From Lithospermum erythrorhizon (taxonomy: Eukaryota > Streptophyta > Magnoliopsida > Boraginales > Boraginaceae): a stretch of DNA of 64,000 nucleotides. Under the pieces are notes generated by a model that was not told where the DNA came from, did no database searches, and worked only from the letters and a program-made list of their open reading frames with translations. This document shows, piece after piece, positions 34,769 to 47,198 of this stretch. How positions within the stretch are numbered: the first letter of the stretch is position 1; each line of letters begins with the position of its first letter. The DNA lies in the NCBI GenBank assembly GCA_019722365.1, contig JADFUC010000374.1, positions 413,317 through 477,316 on the forward strand, given 5' to 3'. A program made the translations under genes and the position numbers.

Positions 34769-36770
34769 GTTTGGAACCACTTTGATGGCGATCGTGTGAA
34801 ACAAAGAAATGATTTGTATATTGTAAGATGGAATTAGTATGGAAAAGCAGGAAGAGGGGCAAGGTGGAACAGTCATTTGGGTAGGTACACTTAAATGTAA
34901 CATCAAATAACTAGGATAGTGTTTCGGTGGGAGGCTGAAGTGTACAAACAACAATTAATACTCAAACCTTCAAAATTTTAGTTTAATGAGTTTTTATAAA
35001 ATGGAGTGATGAAATTTGTAATTGGTAGTGTTGCACTTTTAATTTTTGTGATGGATACAAGTTTTATTCATTGAATTCAAAGGCTATTAACCCCAGAAAC
35101 TCATGTATCCCCGTTCTACTATCGTGTGTGCCTTCAAATATTTAAAGATAAAAAAGAACTTATAGGTAGATGATGAATACTTTGCCGTGGAAAGTTTGTT
35201 TGGCCAGTGATGTCGGTGTGTTCGATGGTTTTGATATAATGTGTTACATGTCATTGGATTGATATAGATTGGGTTTACAAAGAATTATATATTTTAAATC
35301 GATTCTTTAAGCATGTAATTACAAATTTCAGTATTGTTACATGTGCTCAAAGAATATAATTGTTTGAATAAAATTGCTTCTATTATTTCCTTTGATAAAT
35401 GCATCGGCAAAACAATGCTTCAAACCATAAATGGAATAATAAAAAGCGGGATTATAATGAAGGCTGCTTTCGTGTTAGATGTTTATATCATGTACTAATT
35501 AGTTCTTAATGATAGAATTAAGGTTGTTTATGATGAATTTATTGACCTATTGAAATGTTGTTCATTTGATTATCTGAGGGAGGCGGTAAGAAAACATCGT
35601 ATAAAAAATAGTTGAAGATGGATCGAAAAGTTTAAAAAAATTAATCATGGATGTTGATACTAGATGGAATTCTACTTATGATCTCTAAATGGTACATATG
35701 TTTATAAGAAAGAAGTTTCTAAATTTTATTCATGTATGCTCTAACGATCCGTATTATCTTTCAGGTTGAAATATGAAAATTGGAAATATTGCTATAATTA
35801 TAGATTTTAGTCCGTTTAAGATTATACAAAGTTTTTCTAGTCAATATGATCCTAATATTCATTTAGCTCTCGAATGTGTAGTTAATCTTGCAATGCATAT
35901 GGATACTCATAGAAATGAATATTGTTAAGGATATGGTTCAGAATATGAAAACCAAGTTTTTAAAGTATTTTTCATCCTTTTCATTGCATATACGATTGGT
36001 GCCATTTTGGATCCTCTATTCAACTTGGTAAGTTTAAGATCATTGTTAGGGAGTTTATAAGTTTCACGACCACATAATGAAGTGCTTGAAATTATGATCA
36101 TAACAAATATTGTGATGAAAATGAAACTGTTATATATCGTGTATAATAGTTTAAGGTTAAACATCAACTTAGTCTCCACAGTGGAGCCTACACCGTCTGG
36201 CAGTGCGTGCAGTCGATTACATGCGGGAGTAAAAATTAGAAGTCAACACGATCACCTTAGAATGCGTTGGGTCCCTGACATGGTTCTACTCGTCCTCGTC
36301 GTCGAATCGGTTAATGAATTAACTTCAGTATTTAGCAGGTTTTGACACGAATCGATACAATAAAAGACAACCACTTCGATCTTTAAAATGGTGGTCTATG
36401 AAGGCCATTACATTTCGATTTTATCAAGATGGCAAGAGAGGTATTAGGTACATGCCAATGTCTACAATAGCAAGTGAATCGGCATTTAGCATGTGAGCTT
36501 CAATATACTCAAAAGGCGTTCAAGGCCTAACGAGCTCGAGAATTGAAGTTTGTGTAGCGATCAGGATGGTGACCGCCCGATAGCAGGCAAGATGTTGATC
36601 CGTATGATGAAAAAATGATAAAGAAGACATGTTCGATTACCTTAGTGATGTTGAAGAAGATATCTAGCGGAAGAGGGAGTGCGGATCTTAGATCAGATGA
36701 TCGAATGTTTAACGGGTGATGAATTAGACTTGATGGTTGTAATTTAGACGTGTTGTAATGACCGTGTAAA
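34769..36770 (+). pseudogene. hAT transposase remnant
   Basis: BED zinc-finger start: VWNHFDGDRVK at 34769 and NSHLGRY about 100 bases on. Mid-domain: MDVDTRWNSTYDL at 35648, the conserved TRWNST motif. C-terminal dimerisation domain: MPMSTIASESAFSM at 36452, the usual ASESAFS core. These fall in different frames with stops between, so no enzyme can be made. In the family, this protein cuts and pastes the element and dimerises through the C-terminus. Confidence 0.85.
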
Positions 36771-36859
36771 CTCGACCAGCGAGTATAAGCTGATGCGGCT
36801 TAATAATAATAAAATTATCATTCTATGAAGTTAAAGTTGTTTATCTTTAATATTTTGTA

Positions 36860-37260
36860 ACAAAGCGTGTGGGCGACATTTGGAGCGTTGGGGCGTTAAA
36901 AGAAAAAATTAAGGTGCAATAAGCGTGTACGTTTAATTAAGCGATAACTGCGTTCAAAACCACTCAAAAGCAGTTGCATTCGATAATTTTTCCTAAAATT
37001 TACCCGCGATTGAAACGTTGGGAGTTTAAATCAAAAATAAAATGCGTAATAGCGTGTACACGTTTAAGAACCACTCAAAACGAGTTGCATTCTGGACAAT
37101 TTTTTCCCTAAACGTTACCGCTGATTTAAGCGTTGTAGCGTTAAAAAGCATAAAAATAATTTATGCAATAGCGTGTACCGCGTTGAAAATTAAGCGTCTT
37201 AGCGTTTAATTAAGCGTGTACACGTTTAATTAAAGCGTGTCTGCGTTCAAATAAATAAAA
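36860..37260. repeat. Right AAGCGT/ACGTT cluster of the hAT element
   Basis: Words such as TTAAGCGTGTACACG, GTAGCGTTAAAA and TAGCGTTTAATTAAGCG recur densely, just after the transposase end. A third, weaker cluster (GCGTTAGC, AAGCGTCTGCG, AAGCGTGTGC) is at 38510-38690, closer to the right end. This mirrors the left cluster. Confidence 0.6.
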
Positions 37261-37269
37261 ACGGTTTAA

Positions 37270-38500
37270 TAGGGTTCAAGCATGAATTCGCCACAATTTC
37301 TAAATTCCAAACTTCCAGGCGAAATACTCTCGATCGATCCTGAATCTACTTGACTATTATAGTAGCTTGTAATTCCTTTTTACTCAATTTGTCCAAATTA
37401 GTATCGTATACATTCAGTGTATTACTCGATTGCTTAGATTTTAAAAAATAGGACCCGAAGAGTTCAAGAGAAAAGGATTCAAAGGCAGAGGTTGCAACTC
37501 AGGGAATGAAAGAAGCAAAACAACCTCCACCGTCACACGTCCACCTGCCGCGTCCGAGTCGAGTCCGATGGCGTGTGGGGGGCAATGAAGAGGCGATTCA
37601 TAATAATGAGTAGTAGGGCTAGAAATCTAGTATGGCGTATAAGTACAATTTGCAAGGGTCTTTGCCCACTAATAGTGGGAGTCGGAGCTTACTTTTTTTA
37701 TACATGATTTTGTTCGTGGGCTATTGTTAGTGGGGTTTTCGGTTAATTTACGTATGATGATAGAACATGGTACAAAAGAATAAACTCCACGCGTCAATAT
37801 GACATGATCATCTACTATTATGTGGTTAATGTCAAAATGTTCCCATTTTGGAAGGTCGACAAATGAGTCTGATATAAAGCGAGGGAAGGTATGATCGGAA
37901 AACGATTAGTTGCTTGCCCGAGGGGTTGTATGTATGGGAGGGGTGTGTTGCGTTGTAGGTAGGAAGTTTTGAGCAATTTGAGCTCGTGAGGGATGATGTG
38001 GAAGTTTATAAGCCCCCGATACCGCCATTAGGATGGACACCCAGTAATGAGAGCCATTAACCTATCCTTGTGTTTACATGCATCGACGAGCAGGCAGCCT
38101 CTATAGAACATCGATCGAGCTGTTGAGTCTGCTAGCAGCGGCATGAGCAAAATGTTTACAGTTGCGGAGGTATGAGGCGGATATCGATAGGCGAGTCTTA
38201 GGATTAAATCTTGGCAGTAGAGGATGTGAGGTTGATGATGCGAGAATCAGCGACCGCGCACCCGCCGCCACCCAGTTGACGACTCGAAGAAACACATGAG
38301 TGAATGTGTTTTGGTTTATGTTATTATGTACTTTGAAACAATTATGGTTTTATTTTTATTTTTATGTCGTATACGGTGTTGAACAATTTAGTATTTATGG
38401 CTTGCATTTAGTATTTGAACAATTATTCGTTGTAGTCGTCGAACATTTTTAGCTTGTGTTGTTTCTATAAGTCCAACTTTAGGTTTGTGTTTGTTGCTAA
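37270..38500. other. Unassigned interior block of the hAT element
   Basis: About 1.2 kb lies between the two right-hand AAGCGT clusters, lacks the motif, and is more GC-rich in places (37480-37600 and 37850-38300). A 64-codon minus-strand ORF at 38101-38295 is not recognised. It may be captured or inserted DNA. I see no splice-compatible exons that I trust. Confidence 0.3.
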
Positions 38501-39075
38501 ATGCATTCTGCGTTAGCACATGCAAGTTAAGCATTGGTAGCTTATATTAGCATTCTCGTTAATTCTAGATGTATTCGTAGGTTTCGCATTTACCCGTACA
38601 TCGTGGCGTTACCATTCATATATTTAGACCATGTTAGCTATGGATTAAAGCGTCTGCGTCTAATATAAGCGTGTGCTTGCGTTGTGCAATGAGGGTCTCG
38701 AACCGAACCCGGGCCGAAGGCCCTGGTGGCTTGAGCAGGGCCAGTGCAGAGGCTCGACTCTTGGCCTATCCCTTCGTTATAAATGGGAGTGGGCACTTAG
38801 TGAGCCTACAGGGGCACAGATCGGACCCGAACGGGCTGCAGGTTAAGCCAGCCCAATTGCCCACGATTCGTTTGCCACGCGTCTAGTTTGGCCAGTCATT
38901 AGGTAGAGAAAGCGGATAGACTGTCTATAATAATGAGCCGGTTTTGTTCGAATTTCACTATAATTAAACTTACTTTTTTTATGTATTGCTAAGTATTTCT
39001 TCACTTTTGAGTTTTTCATAAATTAAATGACATGAATTTTAATATAACAATAATTAATTTTAATAAAATTAAAAT

Positions 39076-39796
39076 GGTGTAGAAACTAACATTGAACACG
39101 AGAAGAATATGAAGAGAACTTTGGTGAGAAAATCAAACAAGTGAAGCATCCAGCGAGCTTGTACTTCATTTCCTTAAACGGTTTAATCTGCCCGTATGTC
39201 TTAGGACTTTTAGGAAGCAAGCGATTCCACGAGGCTACAATGGTTAAATTAAATATTTGCCTTAGAAGCCTCTACTTGTTATTGAAACTGAGGAAACAGA
39301 GTATCACCAAAGAGAATATTTTTGTTTGTTTATAAGTAAATCGTTTCCATTGATTCAAGGGATGAAGTTGCTCAGCCAAATAGAGAGTAGAAGGGGTGGT
39401 GATCGATCATTTCCTTTCTTGTGATAATATAGCTACGCAATAGTTAATGGTGTATTATTGGTACAACTTAACTCAAAGGAAGAAAACCAAAGTCTCAACT
39501 TTTGGGGTGCAAAATATAATTAGCCGAGATAATAGGGGTGTAATGCGTAAACTTCGAGTTCAAGGAGAACCTCCCAAGACCTTGAGCCCCGCTCAGGGAC
39601 TAATGTTTTATATTACATCGTAAATTTTTACTTAGGACTTACTTTCTACCGTGCACTTTCAGCGTGGAAGCTTTAGTATTCTTATGAGAAGACACGTTTC
39701 TTTCGTAGTAAAATGACCAAACATATAAAGTGGGTCATGTTCCGTCTATCTTCGATATGTTACATTTATTACTAAATTTTGTATTCATTTTTCCAT
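39076..39796 (-). repeat. 3' LTR of the minus-strand copia element
   Basis: Collinear with 44385-45110 through GGTGAGAAAATCAAACAAG, TATGTCTTAGGACTT, GTGGTGATCGATC and ACTAATGTTTTATATTACAT. Divergence includes short indels, so insertion is not recent. Bases 38886-39075 hold nothing that I can assign. Confidence 0.8.
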
Positions 39797-39849
39797 GATC
39801 CCCATTGAATCAAAAGTAAATGAAAAGTTTTGACACATTTTTATTGTTT

Positions 39850-42560
39850 AGTTTGGTGATAACTGTGACGACAACTTTGCATAGGATAGGTAGGCTGAGA
39901 CCACTTGAACTTCCCTTGTGTTTGCATACTATGTAAACCAAAACACAGTGGTCTGACCCTTGAACCATTCTTTTACTGAAATTTTAACATGTACTCTGTA
40001 TGTATTGACGATACTCTTCTCGGTTCTCATGAGTGTCGGTTTGACCATGGACACTTTTGGTTCAGTGAGATTTCTCATCATACTCGTTTCTCATAAAGCT
40101 GACCTCTACTTTAGCTCGCATAGGTGACTTCTTTATCATATAGAGTAACCAGATACTCTTCCCGAGTGATCTTTGATCCTTCCAGAGAGTCATTAAAGAG
40201 CAAAACTAAATGTATTCTACGGGTATCATTTGTCTGCATCCAGAGGAATGGTGAAGGGTTAAAGCCAGTGATTTAACTATAGTTACAATTAGGTTGTCCC
40301 GTTGAACCTAGTTCACTGGGATCTCAATCGACTAGGTTGGATTTTCCTTAGTAACCATATCATCGATGGGCTTGATCACTATTCACTTTTGATGATTTCT
40401 CGACTAGTAATCGATAAAGTGATAACTCCAGTTGAGATTAGTTGCCTAATGGTATTATGTCGACGGCGTATGTGTCGTGACTTACCATTATACATATGAC
40501 TTTGTACCCGTCCAATTGCTGATTGACTATCATAATGTATGCAAATTGGCGGCCGCAATAACTTTCAATTCGAGAGATGTCCTCGAAATAAGGCGTAACC
40601 GTTACGCCTCTTACTGCACATTTGTCAATGCTATAATTCGATTCATAATTTGGATCTGGCGATTACAGTTTGCTTTGAGGACTTCGAAGACGGTTACCCA
40701 CTTAAGTGAAGACATATCCAACTTGTTGATTTCAAATCTTTCACCTTCGGATATCAATTGGCGTCATTTGTATCCATCAAGAACTGACGGATATGCTTTG
40801 TATATTAAGCCACAATCTCTAGTATATCTCGAAATATCTAAGTACTCATTAGAACTCAATGATCACGACTAGGATTACTAGTATATCCTCAACTTGCTCA
40901 CAAAGTGGCAATATAGAACAGTCTGACTTCATTAGATACGTGAGGACTACTATTATTTGGCGTACTCCGGTTGTGACCTGCTTTCTCCTTTATTCACATT
41001 GAGTCTTGACTTATGTCCATTGGAGTTTTGACATTTCTTCATCACCTTTACTGAATTTGCTTAGTATCGTGTCGGCGTAGTAGTCACAGGCCCATTCTTG
41101 TTGATTCTCGTGATTTTACTTTGAAATGGCGTTAGCATGTCCATGTCTTTCATGTCGTTATCATTCAACATGCTTTGGTAGGTGTATCATTTGTGATTGC
41201 TCCCAATAATGACATGTCATCTAACATAGAGGCATAATATGACATATCCGTCTCTTGTGTGTAGCGCTGAACACCTTGCTCCTTGTTTCACGTTTATTTT
41301 GAAACCGTTAAATGACAAGTTACGTCAAATTTCTCGTATAATTTGCTTTGGTGCTTGTTTAAGCCATTGCAAGGATTTTATTAGTCTACATACACATAGC
41401 CTCCTTTCCTGGAACTTTAAATTCTTAGGTTGTTCCGTATAGATTCTTCATCTAAATCTCCGTTTACCCAGAAATTAGTTCGACGTCATGCGGTGCCTCA
41501 GTGCGCCAAAGCGGCGATTTACTAATATCCTACGTATGGATGTAATTCAGTAGCGGTGGTAAAGTATCAAAATAGTCTAGTCCACTTTTGTCGATTACCA
41601 CAGATGACTAGCCTACTGCTTTGTCTTTATCAATTGTTCAGTAGTCTTCATCGCCTTCTTAAACATCCATTTTGACTTAGGGAAACTGCGCTTGAGGCGG
41701 AAGATCCACTAATTCCAAAGTGTGATTTTGAGTGAATCCATCGACTTTGGTGCCTCTTTCCATAAGGGCATACATTTGAAGATGCTGGCACCATAGTAAG
41801 TCGAGGTTCACTTTGTACCGTATAAGTCATAAAGAGAGCACGAGGCAGAAGGACTTCTCGCTCTTTTCTTTACTTCGTCGAGTTTCAAACTCAGTTTTTC
41901 ACCGGCTTGGACTATCTTCATTTATAGTCTCTTCGACTCTATCGACATTATCATCCTCTTTGGTCAAATGCTCGTAGGTACTCCTAGAAGAGCTTCTTAT
42001 TTCTTAATCTTAAGGAAAAACATTCTCGAAAAAATGTTGCATTTAGAACTTCAGTATAGTATTTTTGTGCACTCTTGGATTTTCGATTTATGCACTAGGA
42101 ACATATGCATTCTTGTGCCTCAATGAAATTGATCTCTTGTCTTGGGTCATATACTCGGCTGGCGGTAATGGAACCGTGACCTTAGCGAGATAACTCTGAA
42201 CCACCGAATGATTATAGGTCGGTTTTAAAACCTCTAAATAATTCATAGGTAGCGTATCATCTCCATGTTTCACAGTACTCTATTCAACAAGTAATTAGGC
42301 GATAAATTGCTTCCCCCGTATTTGTGAATAAATCCTAAACATCTTGAAATTCATCGTCTCTTTTAAAAGGATTCTATTTTTCTTTACGCTACCCGTTTGA
42401 TTGCGGAGAGTACGGTGATGTGACTTCATATATTATACCATGTTGGGAACACAACCGGCCAAATGGTGCAACATATTCACCACCTCTATCACTTCGTATC
42501 ACCTTGATTTTCTTATCAAGTTGATTCTCAACTTCGTCTTTGTAAAGTGAAAATTTTTTA
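39850..42560 (-). pseudogene. Copia pol remnant (integrase, RT, RNase H)
   Basis: Minus strand, from the right: integrase motif KVIRSDRGGEYVAPFG at 42440-42515, with the catalytic Asp of SDRGGEY; RT N-terminal block KSKWMFKKAMK at about 41640-41680; KSLQWLKQAPKQ at about 41345-41385; and the active-site region, with a one-base loss, at about 41205-41230 (CLYV then DDMS). The stretch 39850-41200 should hold the RT end and RNase H but is too decayed for motifs. Frame breaks are many. Confidence 0.75.
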
Positions 42561-43399
42561 TTCTTTCAACTACCTTTCCAAAGACCTGACAATATTTTGT
42601 CTTTGTCATTAAACAAATGTTATAAAATAACAATTTCCACCTCTTGATAGTGTTGAACTCATATCGCACCTTGTCGCTATGAATTAGATCTAGAGTTTTT
42701 GTATTTCTCAACTGACCTTAAAAAGCGGTCTTGTTTGCTTAAGCTTGACAAGTTCGCATTTAATTTAAGATCAAATTGAAATTTAGGATTCTTTCAGTTA
42801 TAAAGTTTTAGTAAAGAAATGAAATTAACATGTCTAATCTAGCGTGCCATATATCTTGAGACAATCAAATAAGCGGAAGTAGTAGCCATTTTATTCATGT
42901 TTGAAATATTCGTTACATTAAGTTTAAAGACCGTCAAAGGACATAGCCTTTGCTATAAACATTCACTTAGTGAGGAAGCCGCAAGCTTATCATTATAAGC
43001 TATGAAACCCATGTTTGCTAGACGTGATCAAAGATGAGATGCTGCGGACTCAGCACATCTGACACATGATTCAAATTCACTTCCTTTCGATGTCTTGAGC
43101 ACAATGGTACCTTCACTGATTGTAGTCGAGGAAGAATTCCCATATCTTTTCTCGATTGGTAGTGGCGAGTTTGTGAAAACTCCTTCGCCCGAGCAGATGT
43201 GCCTAGTAAGCGTGCTCGATCCACCCGTTCCCTTGGTTTGAACCCGCGAGGTTCGCCGAAACCATAGCGAAGGTTGATGCGGACATCCCATTGGTCACTT
43301 TATTAACCATGTTAGCCGTAAGGAGCTTTCTTAACTGTAGGGAATGGCCTTTCGTGTGACTTGTGACCACCATCCTGGTGAAACATTTCCACTTCAAAT

Positions 43400-44338
43400 T
43401 TCTTCTTGAAGTTGATCCCTACAGCCTTTGGTTTGTAGTCTTCTGTAACTTCCCTTTGAAGATACGGATCGAGCCATGCTCCACAACATTAGCTTTTTAG
43501 CCTCCCAACAAGGCTGAACCATTCTTTACGCTTTCATTTCCTTCCCCATTATGTTTCCTCAGTCAGAGGCGTAGGCCCACGCCTCTTGGGTCATTTCCTT
43601 TTCTTATGTTTGAGGTAGTTTTGAAGTCTTTCCAACAGTGGATTTTCAATGATAGCGATCACTTAGCTTTCCTGTAACGTTCCACCGGCATAATTCCATG
43701 AAATATTACTTGAGTTCTTGGACTTGGTTGTCTATCGATTCTGTCATCATCTTGAAGTCAAGATATTTCCCAACAATGAACTTAACGACTCCGGCATCTT
43801 GAGTTACGTATTGTTTATACTCTAAGCGTTCCACACTTTCTTGGCGTGTCAAGGTGCGATACCTTGAAACAATCCATCAGCCTCGATCCGTTTAGGATAT
43901 AGTTTAGAGCATAAATAGTTAAGAATTGTTTCCGTACCTCGGCCAGTAACAACGAGAGTTGTTGATTCCCCCTGCAAAACACAGGAGCTTCCTCTGTCAG
44001 AAACCTTGACAAACTCAGAGTTGTCAGGTAGAACATCATCTGTTCCCACTCCTTTTGAAGTTACACTTACGAGAAGACATGCAACAGCCTCAGTTGAGCG
44101 TAATCATGATCCAGCTTCTTTGGAGGAACAAAAGCAGGGTCCATTACTCCCAACTTGGAGTAGTCAAAGTTGCGCTTGATTAGAGCTTCCACCGGAATAG
44201 ATCTAATCCATAAAAAGAAAATGTACTGACACCGTGGGTAATGAGCCGTGTCGATATAACAACGATGGCATCGGTCCTTAGCGTTGAGGGTAAGCGTTTG
44301 GAACATCAACGAAGGGTCTCAGCGTTTGTGGAAGCCAT
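43400..44338 (-). pseudogene. Copia gag remnant
   Basis: The minus-strand ATG at 44338 opens MASTNAETLR and then hits a stop. Further open pieces (44067-44309 and 43849-44049) continue in other frames. A region near 43330-43400 with KCFTRMVVTSH in place of a CCHC knuckle looks like a decayed zinc knuckle. Assignment depends on order before integrase and on position just after the LTR. Confidence 0.55.
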
Positions 44339-44384
44339 CTCAAGTTCACGCTAAAGATTACGTGTCAAATATGGTTTAAGGTAG

Positions 44385-45110
44385 CAGGAAACTGCGTTGA
44401 ACAGAAGAATAACGGAAAGCTACGGTGAGAAAATCAAACAAGCGAAACATCGACCAAAGGCTTGTGCGAATGCAGTTTCCTTAAACCCGGTTCAACACCA
44501 TAGGTATGTCTTAGAACTTGAAAACTGAGATTAAAGCGTCTGATGGTTAGAATCGTATTTGCCTTAGAAGCAAGCCTAAGCAGTGTTCAACGAATGAGAA
44601 GGCAGTATCACCAAAGAAGATTTTTTGTTTGTGTTTGTAAAGTAAGTCGTTTTTCATTGATTCAGGGATGAGTCTAACTCAACAAATAGAGAGTAAGAAG
44701 AGGTGGTGATCGATCGCTCGGCTGCTAAACCCGATAGCCAACAACTTTCTGCGATGGTTAATGGTGTAACATTGCGAATGCAACTTAACTCCAAAAGCAG
44801 GAAGAAAACCAAAAAGTCTGTGGCTTTTTGGTTATGCCAATATAATTAGCGTATAATAGAGTGCGATATGGCTAGTTTAAGAAAGATACTAAAGGCTGAG
44901 CCCACAAGGCCCAAAACCGGACTAATGTTTTATATTACATCCGGTAGAATTCTGTTAGGACTTACTTATAAATGCGGCGTAGAAGCTTTAATATTAAGCT
45001 GAGAAAACGTTTACTCATGGCCAAAATGATCGTATATAAAGTAGGTCGTGTTAAAATTATCTTCGATATTATAGTACGTTTCTTACCAAATTTTGCATTC
45101 ATTTCCAACA
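44385..45110 (-). repeat. 5' LTR of the minus-strand copia element
   Basis: It shares with the other LTR the landmarks GGTGAGAAAATCAAACAAG, TATGTCTTAG, TATCACCAAAG, ACTAATGTTTTATATTACAT and AGGACTTACTT, in the same order. The gag start codon at 44338 lies about 50 bases downstream (minus strand). Confidence 0.8.
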
Positions 45111-46216
45111 AATGACAACTATTTTGTCAGATCAATCAATGAAATTACATTTGTTAACTAAATAACTACAGGTATTATTTTCACACCTACCTCCAACTAA
45201 CATGTATTGCTATAAAAAACCATGACAAAAGTTGAGACTATGAATATGCTACTCTTATTTGCAGGATCAAGTTAATTGGTATGTAAAGCAATACAGAAGG
45301 AAAAACAAATGGAATTGTTTTTGAATGAATCTTCACTGCAAGCCGTATAGGCCATATAGGATATTAATCTACAATATTTTAGGATAGGATAAACCATATT
45401 TCATTAATTATGGACCAGTAAGAATAACATCAGTAAACAAAGAAAGAGCTGGAAAAAACAAAACTTTTACAATTTTTACTTAAAAATAAAACAAATTCAT
45501 AAAACTAAAGAACCCAATATCAGTGAAACATAAAAGAGCTGGAAAAAACAAAATTTGCAATTCCTCTCATAGTACTTAGTTTTACAGAATAAAGAATGAT
45601 TAAGACCGTCTTCATTAAATTCCAATTCTACATGAAGTAGAAAGCCAAACTTTATAAACGGACTTAACACCATAATGTATATAAACCCACCAACCCCCAA
45701 ACCCCATCTTCTTCCTCGAAGATCAGATTTTTCTCCCCAAAAATCAGATTTTTTTCTTCGTCTTCCTTGAGGTTTATTCCTTGATTATTGAGCATTAAAT
45801 AGCCGATTCGGTTGAGATATTAGAACGAAAAGATTAAATTTGGTGATTCGTTAAATGAATATCGAATCGAAATATCGATTTTGGATTCGAGGCAAATGTA
45901 GAAATTATTCGATTGGTCAGATATTAAGCTGATCAAAATCTAATATACAGTCATTTAATTGAAACACTCTAAAATATCCAGAGTCCGTGAACCGGTGAAC
46001 TGAAATTCTTACTTGTGTGCATTCAGTCAGGCGTGCCACGGCTTTCGCAGATGCCAAAGTACCATGCTTTCAATTCTCCTAACTCTACCGACCGCATTCT
46101 TGTTTATTTCAGCGTCGTTGCAATTGATGGGACTTAGAACATCGGCAGTGTGCCAGATTTAAATAAATGCAGTCATGAAATGGAATTACCTCTTTTATGT
46201 TGATTCGATTATTAGG
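45111..46216. other. Intergenic DNA between two copia elements
   Basis: No gene is supported. A 20-base phrase, AAGAGCTGGAAAAAACAAAA, occurs twice, near 45445 and 45533. A cluster of ATCGAAT words lies at 45790-45910. Bases 46020-46200 contain a short GC-richer piece that might be an old exon, without splice support. Confidence 0.4.
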
Positions 46217-47182
46217 TGTTGGAAATCAATGAAATTGATTCCACATTATGCCGTTGCGACCGGTGTGTGCTTGATTCATTTACGGTTTGGTTAAATGGAT
46301 TACGAACAGTGTTCGCTTGGTAATTGTATATATTGCAGGTGTGGGTTACCGTGATAATTTAGAAGTTATGAAGCGGTGCTAGATCTTACTCGTGTCGTTA
46401 TAATAATAGTAATTGGTCAATTATTATTATACAACACTATTATCTGATACAGAAGATTATGTCTAAATGATATTCGAATAATATTTCATGAATGAAATTA
46501 AGCGAGACTTTGTATATTGAGATGTGTTCCTCGATATTCATATATTGTTAAAATATATATTGATGAATATCAAGCTGGTTAGACTTTTAAGTTTAATCAA
46601 TTAAAATTGTTAATCGATGAATAACGGTAAAGTTATTGGTATTTGATTAATTAATATTTTAATTGACTTGTTAAGTTAATTAAAATAGAACAAACTCACT
46701 AGTAACTCGTTATTTGTTAAGAGCTCATAACGATTAATTAGGTGTGAGTTAAACTAATTTCTTAACGAGTTGCTTAGGTAAATTTGGAACTTAGTATTTA
46801 AGGAAATGGATTAGGTTTATGAATCATGAAAAAACTTAGCCCTTTCTCTAAAATAGCCGTCCCCCTCCCAAATTATAAGATTTTCTCTTTAATTTTATTC
46901 ATCTTGAAACTCCCAGCAAGTTCAAGTACTCGGTTCGTTCCCTCTTGGTGTGTCTTGATCTAGGGGACATCATTTCGGTGTTGAATATGTTTTGGAGAGG
47001 ACATTGAAGGGGCATTTACGTGGGGTTGCTTGTGTGGTTTTGAGTTCATTCGTCTTCCGTTGCAATGTAAGAATTCTTGTATTTATACATGTATATTTTG
47101 TGTTTAGATTAATATACATCATTTGAGGATCCGGGATGTATGAATTGGTGTTTATCACGAATGAATTCATACTAGATTACAA
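46217..47182 (+). repeat. 5' LTR of copia element A
   Basis: It starts TGTTGGAAATCAATG and ends CTAGATTACA (966 bases). The same family is recognised at 2522-3466, 52322-52488, 57255-58204, 58205-58531 plus 61033-61504, and 62823-62893. A stem-loop near the 3' end (47138-47173) pairs GTATGAATT with AATTCATAC. Confidence 0.85.
47138..47173 (+). promoter_or_regulatory. Stem-loop at the LTR 3' end (element A)
   Basis: Nine-base arms GTATGAATT and AATTCATAC enclose a 17-base loop, ending nine bases before the LTR terminus and just upstream of the primer-binding site. Counterparts: 879-913, 2534-2570 (10-base arms) and 57265-57300 (different arm sequence, still paired). In retroviruses the U5 region next to the PBS folds and affects primer use; a like role here is inference. 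Confidence 0.6.
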
Positions 47183-47183
47183 T

Positions 47184-47198
47184 AAGTATTTCGAGCCT
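47184..47198 (+). other. Decayed primer-binding site of element A
   Basis: TAAGTATTTCGAGCC sits right after the LTR. Copia elements typically use TGGTATCAGAGCC, complementary to initiator tRNA-Met. The GTAT and GAGCC portions are kept. The same place in element D reads GGCATCATGAGCC, supporting the assignment. Confidence 0.65.

Larger units (their letters stand above)
33840..38885 (+). mobile_element. hAT-superfamily transposon (defective)
   Basis: A plus-strand hAT transposase remnant at 34769-36770 lies between regions dense in AAGCGT/ACGTT motifs. The outer edges are rich in CCCGGGC-type words (GGACCCGTGTCGGCC near 33900; GGACCCGAACGGG near 38820), a common look of plant hAT ends. The right end, read inward, begins TAGACGCGTGGCAAACG at 38885, a typical hAT terminal form. 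The left end is near TAGCCCCACCCG at 33846, but a clean inverted repeat and 8-bp duplication were not found. Ends are therefore approximate. Confidence 0.65.
39076..45110 (-). mobile_element. Ty1/copia element, full length, minus strand
   Basis: Direct repeats at about 39076-39796 and 44385-45110 flank internal DNA that, read on the minus strand, has gag, integrase, RT and RNase H in copia order. The right-hand LTR starts TGTTGGAAATG at 45110. Every coding block is broken by indels. A primer-binding site is not clear; PPT-like AATGGGGATC precedes the 3' LTR. Its LTRs differ from the family at 46-63 kb. Confidence 0.85.

Noticed and set aside
43018..43291. Overlapping minus-strand ORFs as separate genes
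   Set aside because: They are frame-shifted pieces of the copia gag-protease region between the two LTRs.
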